The notes under the pieces: model-generated
What the model saw: only the letters and a program-made list of their open reading frames with translations
Told to the model about the DNA's origin: nothing
Database searches by the model: none
Made by a program: the position numbers and the translations under genes
Shown here: positions 30,597 through 38,569 of the stretch, in pieces
Position numbering within the stretch: the stretch's first letter is position 1
Layout: every line of letters starts with the position of its first letter
Assembly (NCBI RefSeq): GCF_021496665.1
Contig: NZ_CP071246.1
Location: 1,240,001-1,304,000 of the forward strand
Direction of reading: 5' to 3'
Source: Corynebacterium sp. CNCTC7651
GTDB lineage: Bacteria > Actinomycetota > Actinomycetes > Mycobacteriales > Mycobacteriaceae
DNA length: 64,000 nucleotides

Positions 30597-32672
30597 TTAT
30601 GCCCGTCGTGAAGCAATGGCTTCCTCGCTCGGCTGGGTGTTGTTCTTCTCCGTGATCCAGGTGGTGATGAGCTCCACTGCCTCATCGACAGGGACGCCGT
30701 TGACCTGGGTGCCGTCGAGGAAGCGGAAGCTCACCGCGCCTGCCTCCACGTCGCGCGCGCCGGCCAACAGCATGAACGGCACCTTGGAGGTGGTGTGGGT
30801 GCGGATCTTCTTCTGCATGCGGTCATCCGAGTGGTCCACCTCAGCCCGCACCCCGCGCTCGCGGAGACGGGCAATGACACCGTCCAGGTGCGGGCCGAAA
30901 TCGTCCGCCACCGGGATGCCCACCACCTGGTGCGGGGCAAGCCATGCCGGGAACGCGCCGGCGTAGTGCTCCAGCAGCACGCCGAAGAAGCGCTCGATAG
31001 AGCCGAAGAGTGCGCGGTGGATCATCACCGGGCGCTTCTTCGAACCGTCGGAGGAGGTGTAGGTGAGGTCGAAGCGCTCCGGCAGGTTGAAGTCCAGCTG
31101 CACGGTGGACATCTGCCAGGTGCGGCCGATGGCGTCGCGCGCCTGCACGGAAATCTTCGGGCCGTAGAACGCCGCGCCAGCCGGATCCGGTACCAGCTCC
31201 AGGCCACTCTTGGTGGCCACGGACTCCAGGATGTTGGTGGAGCGCTCCCAGATCTCGTCGTCGCCAATGTACTTCTCCGGGTCCTTGGTGGACAGCTCCA
31301 GGTAGAAGTCGTCCAGGCCGTAGTCCTGCAGCAGGGAGATAATGAACTCCAGCACGCTGGTCAGCTCGTCCTCCAGCTGCTCCTCGGTGCAGTAGATGTG
31401 CGCATCGTCCTGCGTGAAGCCGCGGGCGCGGGTGAGGCCGTGGACAACGCCGGACTTCTCGTAGCGGTACACCGTGCCGAACTCGAAGAGGCGCAGCGGC
31501 AGCTCACGGTAGGAGCGTCCGCGCGAATCGAAGATGAGGTTATGCATCGGGCAGTTCATCGGCTTGACGTAGTAGTCCACCGCCTGCTTGGTCACGTTGC
31601 CCTCATCATCCACCTCGCCGTCCAGCTTCATCGGCGGGAACATACCGTCCGCATACCAGTCCAGGTGGCCGGACTTCTTGAACAGCTCGCCCTTGGTCAC
31701 GTGCGGGGTGTTCACGAAGGAGTAGCCTGCGGCCAGGTGGCGCTCGCGGGAGTGCTGCTCCATCACCATGCGGATAATGCCGCCGTCCGGGTGGAAGACT
31801 GGCAGGCCGGAACCGACCTCGTCCGGGAAGGAGAACAGATCCATCTCGTTGCCCAGGCGGCGGTGGTCGCGCTTCTCCGCCTCCTCGAGCATGGTCATGT
31901 ACTCGTCCAACTTCTCCTTGGACTCCCACGCCGTGCCGTAGATGCGCTGCAGGCCGGCGTTGGCCTGGTCGCCGCGCCAGTACGCAGCGGAGGATCGGGT
32001 CAGCGCGAACGCCGGGATGTACTTGGTGGTGGGCACGTGCGGGCCGCGGCACAGGTCGCGCCACTCCACCTCGTCCGTGCGCGGATTCAAATTGTCGTAG
32101 TGCGTCAGCTCGCCGGCGCCCACCTCGGTGGCCTCATCCGAATTCGGGTCAACGTTGCCCTTGTCCTGGATCAGCTCGAGCTTGTACGGCTCATCCTTCA
32201 GATCCTCCGCGGCCTCCTCCTGCGAGGCGTACACGCCGCGGGCGAACTTCTGGCCCTGCTTGATGATCTTCTTCATCCGCTTCTCCAGCGTCTTCAGATC
32301 CTCCGGAGTGAAGGGCTCGGCGGAATCGAAGTCGTAATAGAAGCCGTCGTTAATAGCGGGGCCAATGCCCAGCTTCGTGCCCGGGAACTCTGCCTGCACG
32401 GCCTGCGCCAAAACGTGCGCGCAGGAGTGGCGGATCACGGAGCGGCCCAGCTCAGTGTTCGCGGCGATGGGCATGAACGTGGCCGTCTCATCCGGCACGT
32501 GAGAAAGGTCCTTGAGGTTGCCTTCCGCATCCTGGACCACCACGATGGCGTTGTCGCCCTTGTTCGGCAGGTCCAACTCCCGCATCGCGGCGCCCACGGC
32601 AGTGCCGGCGGGAACCTCGAAGGGTTCAAACTGCACGGCCTCGTGGGTCGAGGGGGCTGCTTCAGTGGACAT
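30597..32672 (-). CDS. thrS: threonyl-tRNA synthetase
   Basis: 691 residues. N-terminal TGS domain ([17 protein letters not shown]), editing/SAD domain ([37 protein letters not shown]), class II core with zinc-site Cys ([12 protein letters not shown]), motif 2 [33 protein letters not shown], motif 3 [19 protein letters not shown], and anticodon-binding domain. Start ATG 32672 has AAAAGGAG about 6-7 nt upstream. Confidence 0.97.
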   Translation of the reverse strand: MSTEAAPSTHEAVQFEPFEVPAGTAVGAAMRELDLPNKGDNAIVVVQDAEGNLKDLSHVPDETATFMPIAANTELGRSVIRHSCAHVLAQAVQAEFPGTKLGIGPAINDGFYYDFDSAEPFTPEDLKTLEKRMKKIIKQGQKFARGVYASQEEAAEDLKDEPYKLELIQDKGNVDPNSDEATEVGAGELTHYDNLNPRTDEVEWRDLCRGPHVPTTKYIPAFALTRSSAAYWRGDQANAGLQRIYGTAWESKEKLDEYMTMLEEAEKRDHRRLGNEMDLFSFPDEVGSGLPVFHPDGGIIRMVMEQHSRERHLAAGYSFVNTPHVTKGELFKKSGHLDWYADGMFPPMKLDGEVDDEGNVTKQAVDYYVKPMNCPMHNLIFDSRGRSYRELPLRLFEFGTVYRYEKSGVVHGLTRARGFTQDDAHIYCTEEQLEDELTSVLEFIISLLQDYGLDDFYLELSTKDPEKYIGDDEIWERSTNILESVATKSGLELVPDPAGAAFYGPKISVQARDAIGRTWQMSTVQLDFNLPERFDLTYTSSDGSKKRPVMIHRALFGSIERFFGVLLEHYAGAFPAWLAPHQVVGIPVADDFGPHLDGVIARLRERGVRAEVDHSDDRMQKKIRTHTTSKVPFMLLAGARDVEAGAVSFRFLDGTQVNGVPVDEAVELITTWITEKNNTQPSEEAIASRRA

Positions 32673-32772
32673 GGGCGCTCCTTTTAAGCGTCATGGGCTC
32701 GCGTCATACCTGGACGCGGCCCGGGGACAGGTCGCTAGCGATCCTACTCCCGCCCCGGCCACTCGCCCGGTA

Positions 32773-33987
32773 TCAGGCCAGAACCGACTCGCCCCAGTAC
32801 GTGTCGCTCTCGCCCTGCCCCGGATCTGTCCCCGGCGGCACCCAGTACACCGCAGAACCGATGTGGGTGATCCACTCGTTCAACCGGTCCGCCTCATCCA
32901 ACCGCTGCAACACCGGGGTGAACTGCACATCCGGGTCCTTCTGAAACGCGATGAAGATCAGGCCCGCGTTGGACAGCTCGCCGGAGCCTGGCACCGGCGG
33001 CAAGTTGTAGTTGTACGGACGGCGCTTGAAGCGCTGCTCCGGGTGGTCCGCCGGCGGCCTCGAGCGCGCCATGTGGGAGTTGCGGTCAATCACCGGCAGG
33101 CCGTACCCGTCAATCGCCTCGAAGTCCGGTTCAGTGAATTCATCGCCGCCGGTCAGTGGAGCTCCGTCGGCGAGCTTGCGGCCCACGGCCTCCTCCCGGG
33201 ACGCGCGGTCCAGCATCTCCCACTCGTCGAGGTGCATTGCTATTCGACGAATGACCAGAGACGTCGAGCCGTCCTCCCGCCACACTTGCTTCGCATACTC
33301 GTCTTCTTCGTAGGGGTTGACCGTGCCGTCCACCTGGCCGAAGAGATTGCGCGGGGTCTGGCCGGTGGGGATCGCGCCGTAGGCGTTCATGAACCCCTGC
33401 TGGATCCAGGCCGTCTCTACGTAATCGGCGCCTGCGCGCGTCATGTGGCGCAGTGCCCACGCGCACATCACCGGGTCATCGGCGCAGATCTGCAGCGCAA
33501 TGTCGGTCTGCCCCCACGCGGGGTCCAGCTCGTCGCGGGTCATCGCGGGGATGTCGTGCAGCCAGTCCGGCTTCTTGTTCGGCGCTGCGATGTCGAAGAC
33601 GCGCTCCCCCAGCCCGAGGGTGAACGTGAGGTTGGCGGGCCACACGTTCATCTCCGGCTCGAGGCTGCCCAGCGGTGTGCGCCCGGCTGCGAGCTCGCGC
33701 GCATCCTCTGTCCACAGCCGCATGAGGCGGTTGATGCTCGCCTTGTCCACGCCGTCTTTGAGGTTGAAGCCAGCCAAGTTGAGGTCCGCCTGGGTGGCGG
33801 TGGCAATCCCGGCCTGGTGCGGGCCGTCAAACTCGACGACGGCCTTTTGCAGCGGCTGGTTATCCGGATCCGAGTTACTGGGCACACCGGGTGGCGCATC
33901 CTGGTCCCGGCCACATGCGGAAAGCATGCCGGCTGATGCAGCAGCGGCTGCGGAACCGGCGAAAAATTGCCTACGCGAAACACTCAT
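32773..33987 (-). CDS. Tat-exported Dyp-type haem peroxidase (EfeB-like lipoprotein)
   Basis: 404 residues. The N-terminus SVSRRQFFAGSAAAAASAGMLSACG combines a twin-arginine signal with a lipobox (LSAC), so the enzyme should be exported folded and lipid-anchored. Dyp marks: NLFGQVDGTVNP (GxxDG motif), the proximal His in DRNSHMARSRP, and the C-terminal AGLIFIAFQKDPDVQFTPVLQRL. It likely oxidises dyes or handles haem outside the cell; the deferrochelatase role of EfeB is possible. Grouped with two copper genes (copC-like and PCuAC). Confidence 0.88.
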   Translation of the reverse strand: MSVSRRQFFAGSAAAAASAGMLSACGRDQDAPPGVPSNSDPDNQPLQKAVVEFDGPHQAGIATATQADLNLAGFNLKDGVDKASINRLMRLWTEDARELAAGRTPLGSLEPEMNVWPANLTFTLGLGERVFDIAAPNKKPDWLHDIPAMTRDELDPAWGQTDIALQICADDPVMCAWALRHMTRAGADYVETAWIQQGFMNAYGAIPTGQTPRNLFGQVDGTVNPYEEDEYAKQVWREDGSTSLVIRRIAMHLDEWEMLDRASREEAVGRKLADGAPLTGGDEFTEPDFEAIDGYGLPVIDRNSHMARSRPPADHPEQRFKRRPYNYNLPPVPGSGELSNAGLIFIAFQKDPDVQFTPVLQRLDEADRLNEWITHIGSAVYWVPPGTDPGQGESDTYWGESVLA

Positions 33988-33999
33988 ATCGCACTACCC

Positions 34000-34641
34000 C
34001 TACACGTCAAGCCGCGGCGCGGAGCTGCCGCCGCTGCTGCCGGTGCTGTCTGTGCCGGCAGTGCTGTCGGTGCCGGCATCGGCTGCACTGCGCTTGGCGT
34101 TGCCGCGCTGGTGCCGGCTCACCGCCGCCAGACCCGCACCGGCAAGTGCAACAACACCGATGATGAGGAGGATCAAGCGCATGTTGTCGCGTCTTTCCTC
34201 CTCTATGGCGGGAGTGTTTTCGCTAGGGGCAGCCGCAGTTGTCACTTCGGAGCCAGCCGGCGCGTATGTGAATGTGGTCATGCCCTTCGTGGCGTGACCG
34301 TCGGAGGACACGATTTGGAAGCCGATGCGGTACTCCCCCGGCGCGGCATCGATGCCATCCGGCACGTCGATGCTGACGAAGCGACCATCCACGGTCGGCT
34401 CGCCAGAAAATAGGACATCGGGGCCCTTATCCGTGGCGCGGGAGAGCGCGAACGTGTTGAAGCCCTCTTGGGGCTGGCCGGAAAACTCGAGCTGGAGGGT
34501 GGAGGGGAAGGTGGCAATGACAGAGCCGTTTTCCGGGTTGCCGCCCACCACCGAGTCGTGCGCGAGTGCAGCCGGAGCCGCAGCGCACGCGAGCATGGAC
34601 GCGGCAGCAACCCCACTAGCAAATCGACGACACCGAACCAT
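34000..34641 (-). CDS. CopC-domain copper-binding membrane protein
   Basis: 213 residues. Signal peptide ending AAPAALAHDSVVGGNPENGSVI, so mature protein begins with His as in CopC; then the CopC beta-barrel (FPSTLQLEFSGQPQEGFNTFALSR, GEYRIGFQIVSSDGHATKGMTTFTY) with His at HATKG, a membrane helix (LILLIIGVVALAGAGLAAVS) and a Ser/Thr/Gly-rich cytoplasmic tail with GTDST repeats. Start ATG 34641 has GGAGG 7 nt upstream. Probably copper handling with PCuAC. Confidence 0.85.
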   Translation of the reverse strand: MVRCRRFASGVAAASMLACAAAPAALAHDSVVGGNPENGSVIATFPSTLQLEFSGQPQEGFNTFALSRATDKGPDVLFSGEPTVDGRFVSIDVPDGIDAAPGEYRIGFQIVSSDGHATKGMTTFTYAPAGSEVTTAAAPSENTPAIEEERRDNMRLILLIIGVVALAGAGLAAVSRHQRGNAKRSAADAGTDSTAGTDSTGSSGGSSAPRLDV

Positions 34642-34709
34642 GCTCACAACCTCCACGCACTCACATCAGTCTTACAAACAACCCTAGTTGGCCAGTTCGT
34701 GCTTGTGGC

Positions 34710-35318
34710 TTAGTGCTTGCGGCCCTCGTGTTCTGCGCCGTGCTGGTGGCCCTGCAGGTTGCCGTCCTCGCCGTAGCTCTCATCACCCGGAAGCATGGTG
34801 CGCACGGCCACGTCCGGGACCACAACTTCGCTGCCGTCTGCGAAGTTCAGCGTCACGTCGACGGTGTCGCCAGCAGCGATTTCGGGCGTGTAACCCATGA
34901 TCATCAGGTGGTCCGCGCCAGGCTTGAACTCGTAAGAGCCGCCGGCGGGGATCACGGTGCCGCCCGTCTTTTCGCGCATCACACCATCCACAACCTCGTG
35001 GATCTCATAGCTCGCATCACCCAACGAGGTGGTGAAACCGCTCAGGGTGACGTCCTTGTCGGTGTGGTTGTGCAGCGTGCCAAAGATGGCGGTCATGTCC
35101 GTGCCGTCCGGCGTATCCGCCGCAGCCTTGGCGCGGATCGTCGCGCCGTCAAACATCACGTCAGCGTCGCCGTGCGTGTGCTTCTCGTCAGCAGCAGCCG
35201 CGCCGGTTGCGGTGCCTGAGGTGGGGGCTACGGTGCCATTGTTGCCGTCGCCGTTGCCGCAGGCCACTAGCGTGAGGGCCAGCGCGCCGGCGGAAAGTGC
35301 TGCAAAGGTGCGTCGCAT
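34710..35318 (-). CDS. PCuAC-type periplasmic copper chaperone lipoprotein
   Basis: 202 residues. Lipobox LTLVACGNGD marks a lipoprotein. The core carries the PCuAC Met/His motif: EIHEVVDGVMREKTGGTVIPAGG...ADHLMIMGY. The tail is His-rich (GHQHGAEHEGRKH). It should bind copper at the cell surface, possibly for cytochrome oxidase. Same strand as CopC and the Dyp peroxidase; 68 bp upstream of CopC start. Start ATG 35318, with AGAAG just upstream. Confidence 0.85.
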   Translation of the reverse strand: MRRTFAALSAGALALTLVACGNGDGNNGTVAPTSGTATGAAAADEKHTHGDADVMFDGATIRAKAAADTPDGTDMTAIFGTLHNHTDKDVTLSGFTTSLGDASYEIHEVVDGVMREKTGGTVIPAGGSYEFKPGADHLMIMGYTPEIAAGDTVDVTLNFADGSEVVVPDVAVRTMLPGDESYGEDGNLQGHQHGAEHEGRKH

Positions 35319-35344
35319 AGAAACTTCTACCCTTTCATCCATGC

Positions 35345-35362
35345 GTCCCGGGGAGCACCCCG
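35345..35362. repeat. GC-rich hairpin between mycolyltransferase and PCuAC genes
   Basis: Perfect 7-bp stem CCCGGGG and CCCCGGG around AGCA. No T-run follows, so a weak terminator or mRNA-stability element is possible. Confidence 0.4.
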
Positions 35363-35452
35363 GGCGCTTCATTGCGCGTTGCTCCAATAGTCGGCAAAGA
35401 CGCAGCCTTAGTTCCCGCGGGGTGAAAACAATCGTCGATAAGCACCCCTGCC

Positions 35453-36667
35453 CTACTCCACGCCAAGCGCGGGGCCGATGGTCTGCCAGGACAACGGCAG
35501 CTCGCGCTGGAAGGTGCCCAGGTTGTGGGTGCCCTCGTAGAGCTCGTACCAGTCATAATCCACCCCGCGCTTGTCTGCGCGCTTCATGAAGTGGTGGGAG
35601 CAGACGTACGCCAGCTGCTCGTCCGGGACGAGGAGGAAGTCCGGCGAATCCGTCATCTGATCGTCGAACTCGGAGTGGATGCCGCGCGATGCGGTAAGGA
35701 AAAGCTTCTTGCCGCGAAGTTGCTCGATCTGGTTGACCGGGGAGTTGACGTTCCACACCTCGCTCAGCGGGCTGCCCCACATCTGCTTCGGGTCGCCCTT
35801 GTAAAAGCGCACGCCAATTTGGGCGAAGGGTCCGCCGACAATGCCGGACGTAGACGGGCAGGACGAGTACGTGCCCGCCGCCACGAACCGATCCGACAAT
35901 GTGGCGACCGTCAGCGCCGAACCTCCGTGAGCGGACGCGCCCGCGATCGCGTCGCGCCCCGTGCCGTGGAACAGCGCATCGATTACCGGCGGCAACTCGC
36001 GCGACATGTACGTCGCCCACTTCGTCTCACCGAGCTCAGGGTGCGGCTCGCGCCAATCTGTCGCCATCGTGCCGCGCGTGCCGTACGGGGACACCACGTT
36101 CACGTTCTTGCCCTTGAAGAACTCCGGGATGCCCTCATACTGGGTAAACGGGGTACCGCCTGCACCGCCGAGGATGTAGTACGTCGGCCGCGGCGTGGCG
36201 TTGTCCGGCCCACCTGCCGGCGAGATCACGTCGTTGACAATTTCCTTGCCCATCGACGGCGACCACACGGTCACCTTCCACATCGTCTCACTGACCTGCT
36301 CCACCTTCCGCAGCTCCCCGGCAGGCGCGTCCTCCGCCGGCGCCACACGGTAGGTGCCCTTGCTTATCGACGCTCCCCCATTGTCAAAACCGAACAACAT
36401 CGACCCGAAAGCTCCGCCCATCAGGCTGGCCAGGAACACCGCCGGCCACGCCGCCACCGGGTGCGACGACATGGAGCTGCGCGCACGGTTGAACTGCTGC
36501 TTGAAGTCACCCTCCGAGGAATCCGCGGAGGACTTCGACTTGGCGGTGGTGGATGCGGCCGGGGTGGCCGCCGAAGTGGCTGCCGAAGTGGTGGGGGCGG
36601 CATGCGCGGACAGCGCGACTACGGCTGCGGTGGCGAGGGCCAAACCGCGTCGTTTCGTGGATTGCAT
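35453..36667 (-). CDS. secreted mycolyltransferase/antigen 85-type esterase
   Basis: 404 residues. Signal peptide, low-complexity Ser/Thr/Ala-rich lead, then an alpha/beta-hydrolase: nucleophile motif GASAHGGSALTVA, active His in LYEGTHNLGTFQRELPLSW and an acid in between. Family members transfer mycolates to arabinogalactan and trehalose; the signal and family fit that, but the substrate is inferred. ATG 36667 has TACAGT 6 nt upstream and no ribosome site, so it may be leaderless. Confidence 0.85.
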   Translation of the reverse strand: MQSTKRRGLALATAAVVALSAHAAPTTSAATSAATPAASTTAKSKSSADSSEGDFKQQFNRARSSMSSHPVAAWPAVFLASLMGGAFGSMLFGFDNGGASISKGTYRVAPAEDAPAGELRKVEQVSETMWKVTVWSPSMGKEIVNDVISPAGGPDNATPRPTYYILGGAGGTPFTQYEGIPEFFKGKNVNVVSPYGTRGTMATDWREPHPELGETKWATYMSRELPPVIDALFHGTGRDAIAGASAHGGSALTVATLSDRFVAAGTYSSCPSTSGIVGGPFAQIGVRFYKGDPKQMWGSPLSEVWNVNSPVNQIEQLRGKKLFLTASRGIHSEFDDQMTDSPDFLLVPDEQLAYVCSHHFMKRADKRGVDYDWYELYEGTHNLGTFQRELPLSWQTIGPALGVE

Positions 36668-36673
36668 TCTGAC

Positions 36674-36679
36674 ACTGTA
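36674..36679 (-). promoter_or_regulatory. -10 element of the mycolyltransferase gene
   Basis: TACAGT on the minus strand, 6 nt before ATG 36667; no Shine-Dalgarno sequence. Confidence 0.5.
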
Positions 36680-36717
36680 GCGGGACGCACTCCCCGCAGG
36701 GGCCACTGCAAAAATTA

Positions 36718-36739
36718 AACCCCGAGCCAACTCGGGGTT
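36718..36739 (-). terminator. intrinsic terminator after tRNA-Val(CAC)
   Basis: Perfect 9-bp stem AACCCCGAG and CTCGGGGTT around TTGG, followed by TAATTTTT on the minus strand. Confidence 0.8.
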
Positions 36740-36746
36740 CTTGCTG

Positions 36747-36818
36747 TGGTCCTAGCTGGGATCGAACCAGCGACCTTTCCGGTGTGAACGGAACGCTCTT
36801 CCACTGAGCCATAGGACC
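36747..36818 (-). tRNA. tRNA-Val (CAC anticodon)
   Basis: 72 nt; acceptor GGTCCTA/TAGGACC, D arm GCTC/GAGC, anticodon stem TTCCG/CGGAA with loop TTCACAC giving anticodon CAC (valine GUG), T arm GCTGG/CCAGC. Reads on the minus strand into the terminator at 36718. Confidence 0.95.
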
Positions 36819-36839
36819 GAACGGCGAATACTTTACACA

Positions 36840-37190
36840 GCCCCAAGGTTTACAACGAATCGCCTGCTCAACACCCTGCAAAGTGATAAACTCCGCGTCG
36901 GCGGCATGGTTTCGACGGGCAATCCCACCGGGCGATTCCGCCGGGCAGAGACCCTCCCGGAACGATCTGACAATCTCGTTCCGGGGCATCCGCGTTCCCG
37001 CAGGTCGCCATTTTGGTTTACCAACTCGTTCCGGCGGGTCAGGCCCCAAGGTGCGATCGTCGGCACGCGCTGCCACCCCCAACGTACTGCGGATTTGGTC
37101 GCACCGCGCGCAGCGGTTAAGGTTCTATCTCGCACAATCACAGTGCCGACAATCACAGTGCTAAGGCGCAATGCTGAGGCACAGTGCGAT
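36840..37190 (+). other. about 350-nt gene-free leader upstream of the tRNA cluster, with promoter and strong hairpin
   Basis: No supported protein gene here. A -10-like TAAACT (36887-36892) would start RNA near 36899 with GGCGGCATGGTTTCGACGGG, which recalls a tmRNA 5' end. A hairpin follows (CCCGGAACGA...TCGTTCCGGG, 36957-36986), and a 12-bp direct repeat CAATCACAGTGC lies at 37136-37163. There is no tRNA-like 3' half or tag reading frame, so tmRNA is rejected. It may be a processed leader of the tRNA transcript or an uncharacterised RNA. Confidence 0.4.
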
Positions 37191-37263
37191 GCGGATGTAG
37201 CGCAGTTGGTAGCGCATCACCTTGCCAAGGTGAGGGTCGCGAGTTCGAGTCTCGTCATCCGCT
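37191..37263 (+). tRNA. tRNA-Gly (GCC), copy 1
   Basis: 73 nt; acceptor GCGGATG/CATCCGC, anticodon stem TCACC/GGTGA with loop TTGCCAA (anticodon GCC). Identical in sequence to the copies at 37411 and 37738. Confidence 0.95.
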
Positions 37264-37286
37264 CAAGGTCTCAAAGACCTAGTCCC

Positions 37287-37358
37287 GCGCGATTAGCTCA
37301 GCGGGAGAGCGCTTCCCTGACACGGAAGAGGTCACTGGTTCAATCCCAGTATCGCGCA
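37287..37358 (+). tRNA. tRNA-Val (GAC), copy 1
   Basis: 72 nt; acceptor GCGCGAT/ATCGCGC fully paired, anticodon stem CTTCC/GGAAG with loop CTGACAC (anticodon GAC). T arm ACTGG/CCAGT. Confidence 0.95.
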
Positions 37359-37359
37359 C

Positions 37360-37384
37360 CGGGTTCTTTTCCTTAAGGAACCCG
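37360..37384 (+). terminator. hairpin after tRNA-Val copy 1
   Basis: CGGGTTC and GAACCCG with an 11-nt loop; T-rich tail is weak (TTTCGG), so attenuation or RNA processing is as likely as termination. Repeated at 37687-37711 in the duplicated cassette. Confidence 0.5.
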
Positions 37385-37410
37385 TTTCGGAGGCTTCCAG
37401 CCGACGAAAC

Positions 37411-37483
37411 GCGGATGTAGCGCAGTTGGTAGCGCATCACCTTGCCAAGGTGAGGGTCGCGAGTTCGAGTCTCGTCATCCGCT
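37411..37483 (+). tRNA. tRNA-Gly (GCC), copy 2
   Basis: Identical to copy 1 over 73 nt. Confidence 0.95.
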
Positions 37484-37511
37484 CAAGTACTTTCCACGTA
37501 CTTCACATCCT

Positions 37512-37582
37512 GGTGGATTGGTCGAGTGGTTAGGCAACGGTCTGCAAAACCGTGTACACGGGTTCGATTCCCGTATCCACCT
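37512..37582 (+). tRNA. tRNA-Cys (GCA)
   Basis: 71 nt plus encoded CCA (37583-37585); acceptor GGTGGAT/ATCCACC, anticodon stem ACGGT/ACCGT with loop CTGCAAA (anticodon GCA), T arm ACGGG/CCCGT. Confidence 0.95.
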
Positions 37583-37613
37583 CCACAAAAGCCGTCCCAG
37601 TTACGGATATACC

Positions 37614-37685
37614 GCGCGTTTAGCTCAGCGGGAGAGCGCTTCCCTGACACGGAAGAGGTCACTGGTTCAATCCCAGTATCGCGCA
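37614..37685 (+). tRNA. tRNA-Val (GAC), copy 2 with acceptor mismatch
   Basis: Same as copy 1 except position 6, where A is T. This puts T opposite T in the sixth acceptor pair, so copy 2 may be less active. Confidence 0.9.
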
Positions 37686-37686
37686 C

Positions 37687-37711
37687 CGGGTTCTTTTCCT
37701 TAAGGAACCCG
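37687..37711 (+). terminator. hairpin after tRNA-Val copy 2 (duplicate)
   Basis: Identical copy of the hairpin at 37360-37384, displaced by 327 bp. Confidence 0.45.
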
Positions 37712-37737
37712 TTTCGGAGGCTTCCAGCCGACGAAAC

Positions 37738-37810
37738 GCGGATGTAGCGCAGTTGGTAGCGCATCACCTTGCCAAGGTGAGGGTCGCGAGTTCGAGTCTC
37801 GTCATCCGCT
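37738..37810 (+). tRNA. tRNA-Gly (GCC), copy 3
   Basis: Identical to copies 1 and 2. Last tRNA of the cluster, followed by a GC-rich hairpin at 37821-37848. Confidence 0.95.
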
Positions 37811-37820
37811 CCACCACATA

Positions 37821-37848
37821 GCCCCGGCCGCAGCACATGCGCCGGGGC
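37821..37848 (+). terminator. hairpin at the end of the tRNA cluster
   Basis: Perfect 8-bp stem GCCCCGGC and GCCGGGGC around a 12-nt loop, followed by TATTCT. Probably terminates tRNA transcription; overlaps the -10 of the next gene. Confidence 0.6.
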
Positions 37849-37854
37849 TATTCT
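37849..37854 (+). promoter_or_regulatory. -10 element of the RibD-like gene
   Basis: TATTCT, 7 nt before ATG 37862, without a ribosome site; a leaderless start is likely. Confidence 0.5.
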
Positions 37855-37861
37855 CGTGCCC

Positions 37862-38542
37862 ATGCACAGCCAGGTTGATCCCAAGCACCTCGTCGGCCCC
37901 ACCCTCCCCGTGGGCGAGCGCGAAGTCCGCGCCGTGACCATCAACACCCTCTTCGGCGGATTCGGCCGCGCTGGCACGTCCGGCCCACTGGGCAACGAGA
38001 CGGACGCCGCACTCATCGGCGCGCTGCGCAGCTGGGCGGACGTGATCCTGGTCGGCAGCGGCACTGTCCAGGCCGAGGACTACGGCCCGGCACACACCCC
38101 CATGGCTGTCCTCAGCACCTCACTCCAGCTGGACACGGACTTGGGCATTTTCCACGGCTCACGGCTCATCGTCCTCGCCCCGGAGCGCTCGCTTGACGAC
38201 GTTTCCCTCGAACCCAACCGCCACGCCCTCCGCAACGCGGGAGCGGAGCTCATGAGCTCGGGAGGTGGCAGCGCCCCCGAGATCATCAACGCGCTCCACG
38301 AGGCGGGTTTCGCGCGCATCCTCTGCGAGGGCGGCCCGAGCGTCTACGCCGACATGCTCTCCGCAGACCTTGTCGATGTCCTGCACCTCACCCTGGACCC
38401 CTCCATCGGCCCGGAGGACGGCCCGTTCGGCCTGAAGCTGGGCGGGGATCAACACCCGCGCCGTTTCGCCATCGAAGATGCCACCGTAGACGGCACTGCG
38501 ATGCTCTTCTGTCGGTTGCGGCGGGTGGGGGAACGTCGATAA
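37862..38542 (+). CDS. RibD C-terminal/dihydrofolate-reductase-like reductase
   Basis: 226 residues with the RibD_C fold: VTINTLFGGFGRAGTSGPLGNETDAALIGALRSWADVILVGSGTVQAEDYGP, then LHEAGFARILCEGGPSVYADMLSADLVDVLHLTLDPSIG. NADPH-dependent pyrimidine or related reductase is the general role. By position it matches Rv2671, whose product can replace dihydrofolate reductase; that function is inferred. Start ATG 37862 has TATTCT 7 nt upstream. A copy of the recurrent GCTTNNCGACG word overlaps its stop. Confidence 0.8.
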   Translation: MHSQVDPKHLVGPTLPVGEREVRAVTINTLFGGFGRAGTSGPLGNETDAALIGALRSWADVILVGSGTVQAEDYGPAHTPMAVLSTSLQLDTDLGIFHGSRLIVLAPERSLDDVSLEPNRHALRNAGAELMSSGGGSAPEIINALHEAGFARILCEGGPSVYADMLSADLVDVLHLTLDPSIGPEDGPFGLKLGGDQHPRRFAIEDATVDGTAMLFCRLRRVGERR

Positions 38543-38556
38543 GCAAGAGCCCCCGG

Positions 38557-38562
38557 TACGGT
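38557..38562 (+). promoter_or_regulatory. -10 element of the aftC-like gene
   Basis: TACGGT, 7 nt before GTG 38570; no Shine-Dalgarno sequence. Confidence 0.45.
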
Positions 38563-38569
38563 TGAGCGC

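Larger units (their letters stand above)
37291..37811. repeat. duplicated tRNA-Val/hairpin/tRNA-Gly cassette, 327-bp offset
   Basis: About 194 bp from 37291 to 37484 recurs at 37618 to 37811 almost unchanged, including the intergenic hairpin; tRNA-Cys lies between the copies. Confidence 0.85.

Noticed and set aside
30795..32687. Long plus-strand open frame opposite thrS
   Set aside because: Shadow frame; no start signals or domains.
36899..37190. tmRNA (ssrA)
   Set aside because: The first 20 nt resemble a tmRNA 5' end, but there is no tag reading frame and no matching TTCGA-type 3' half; the following tRNA-Gly is a separate gene.
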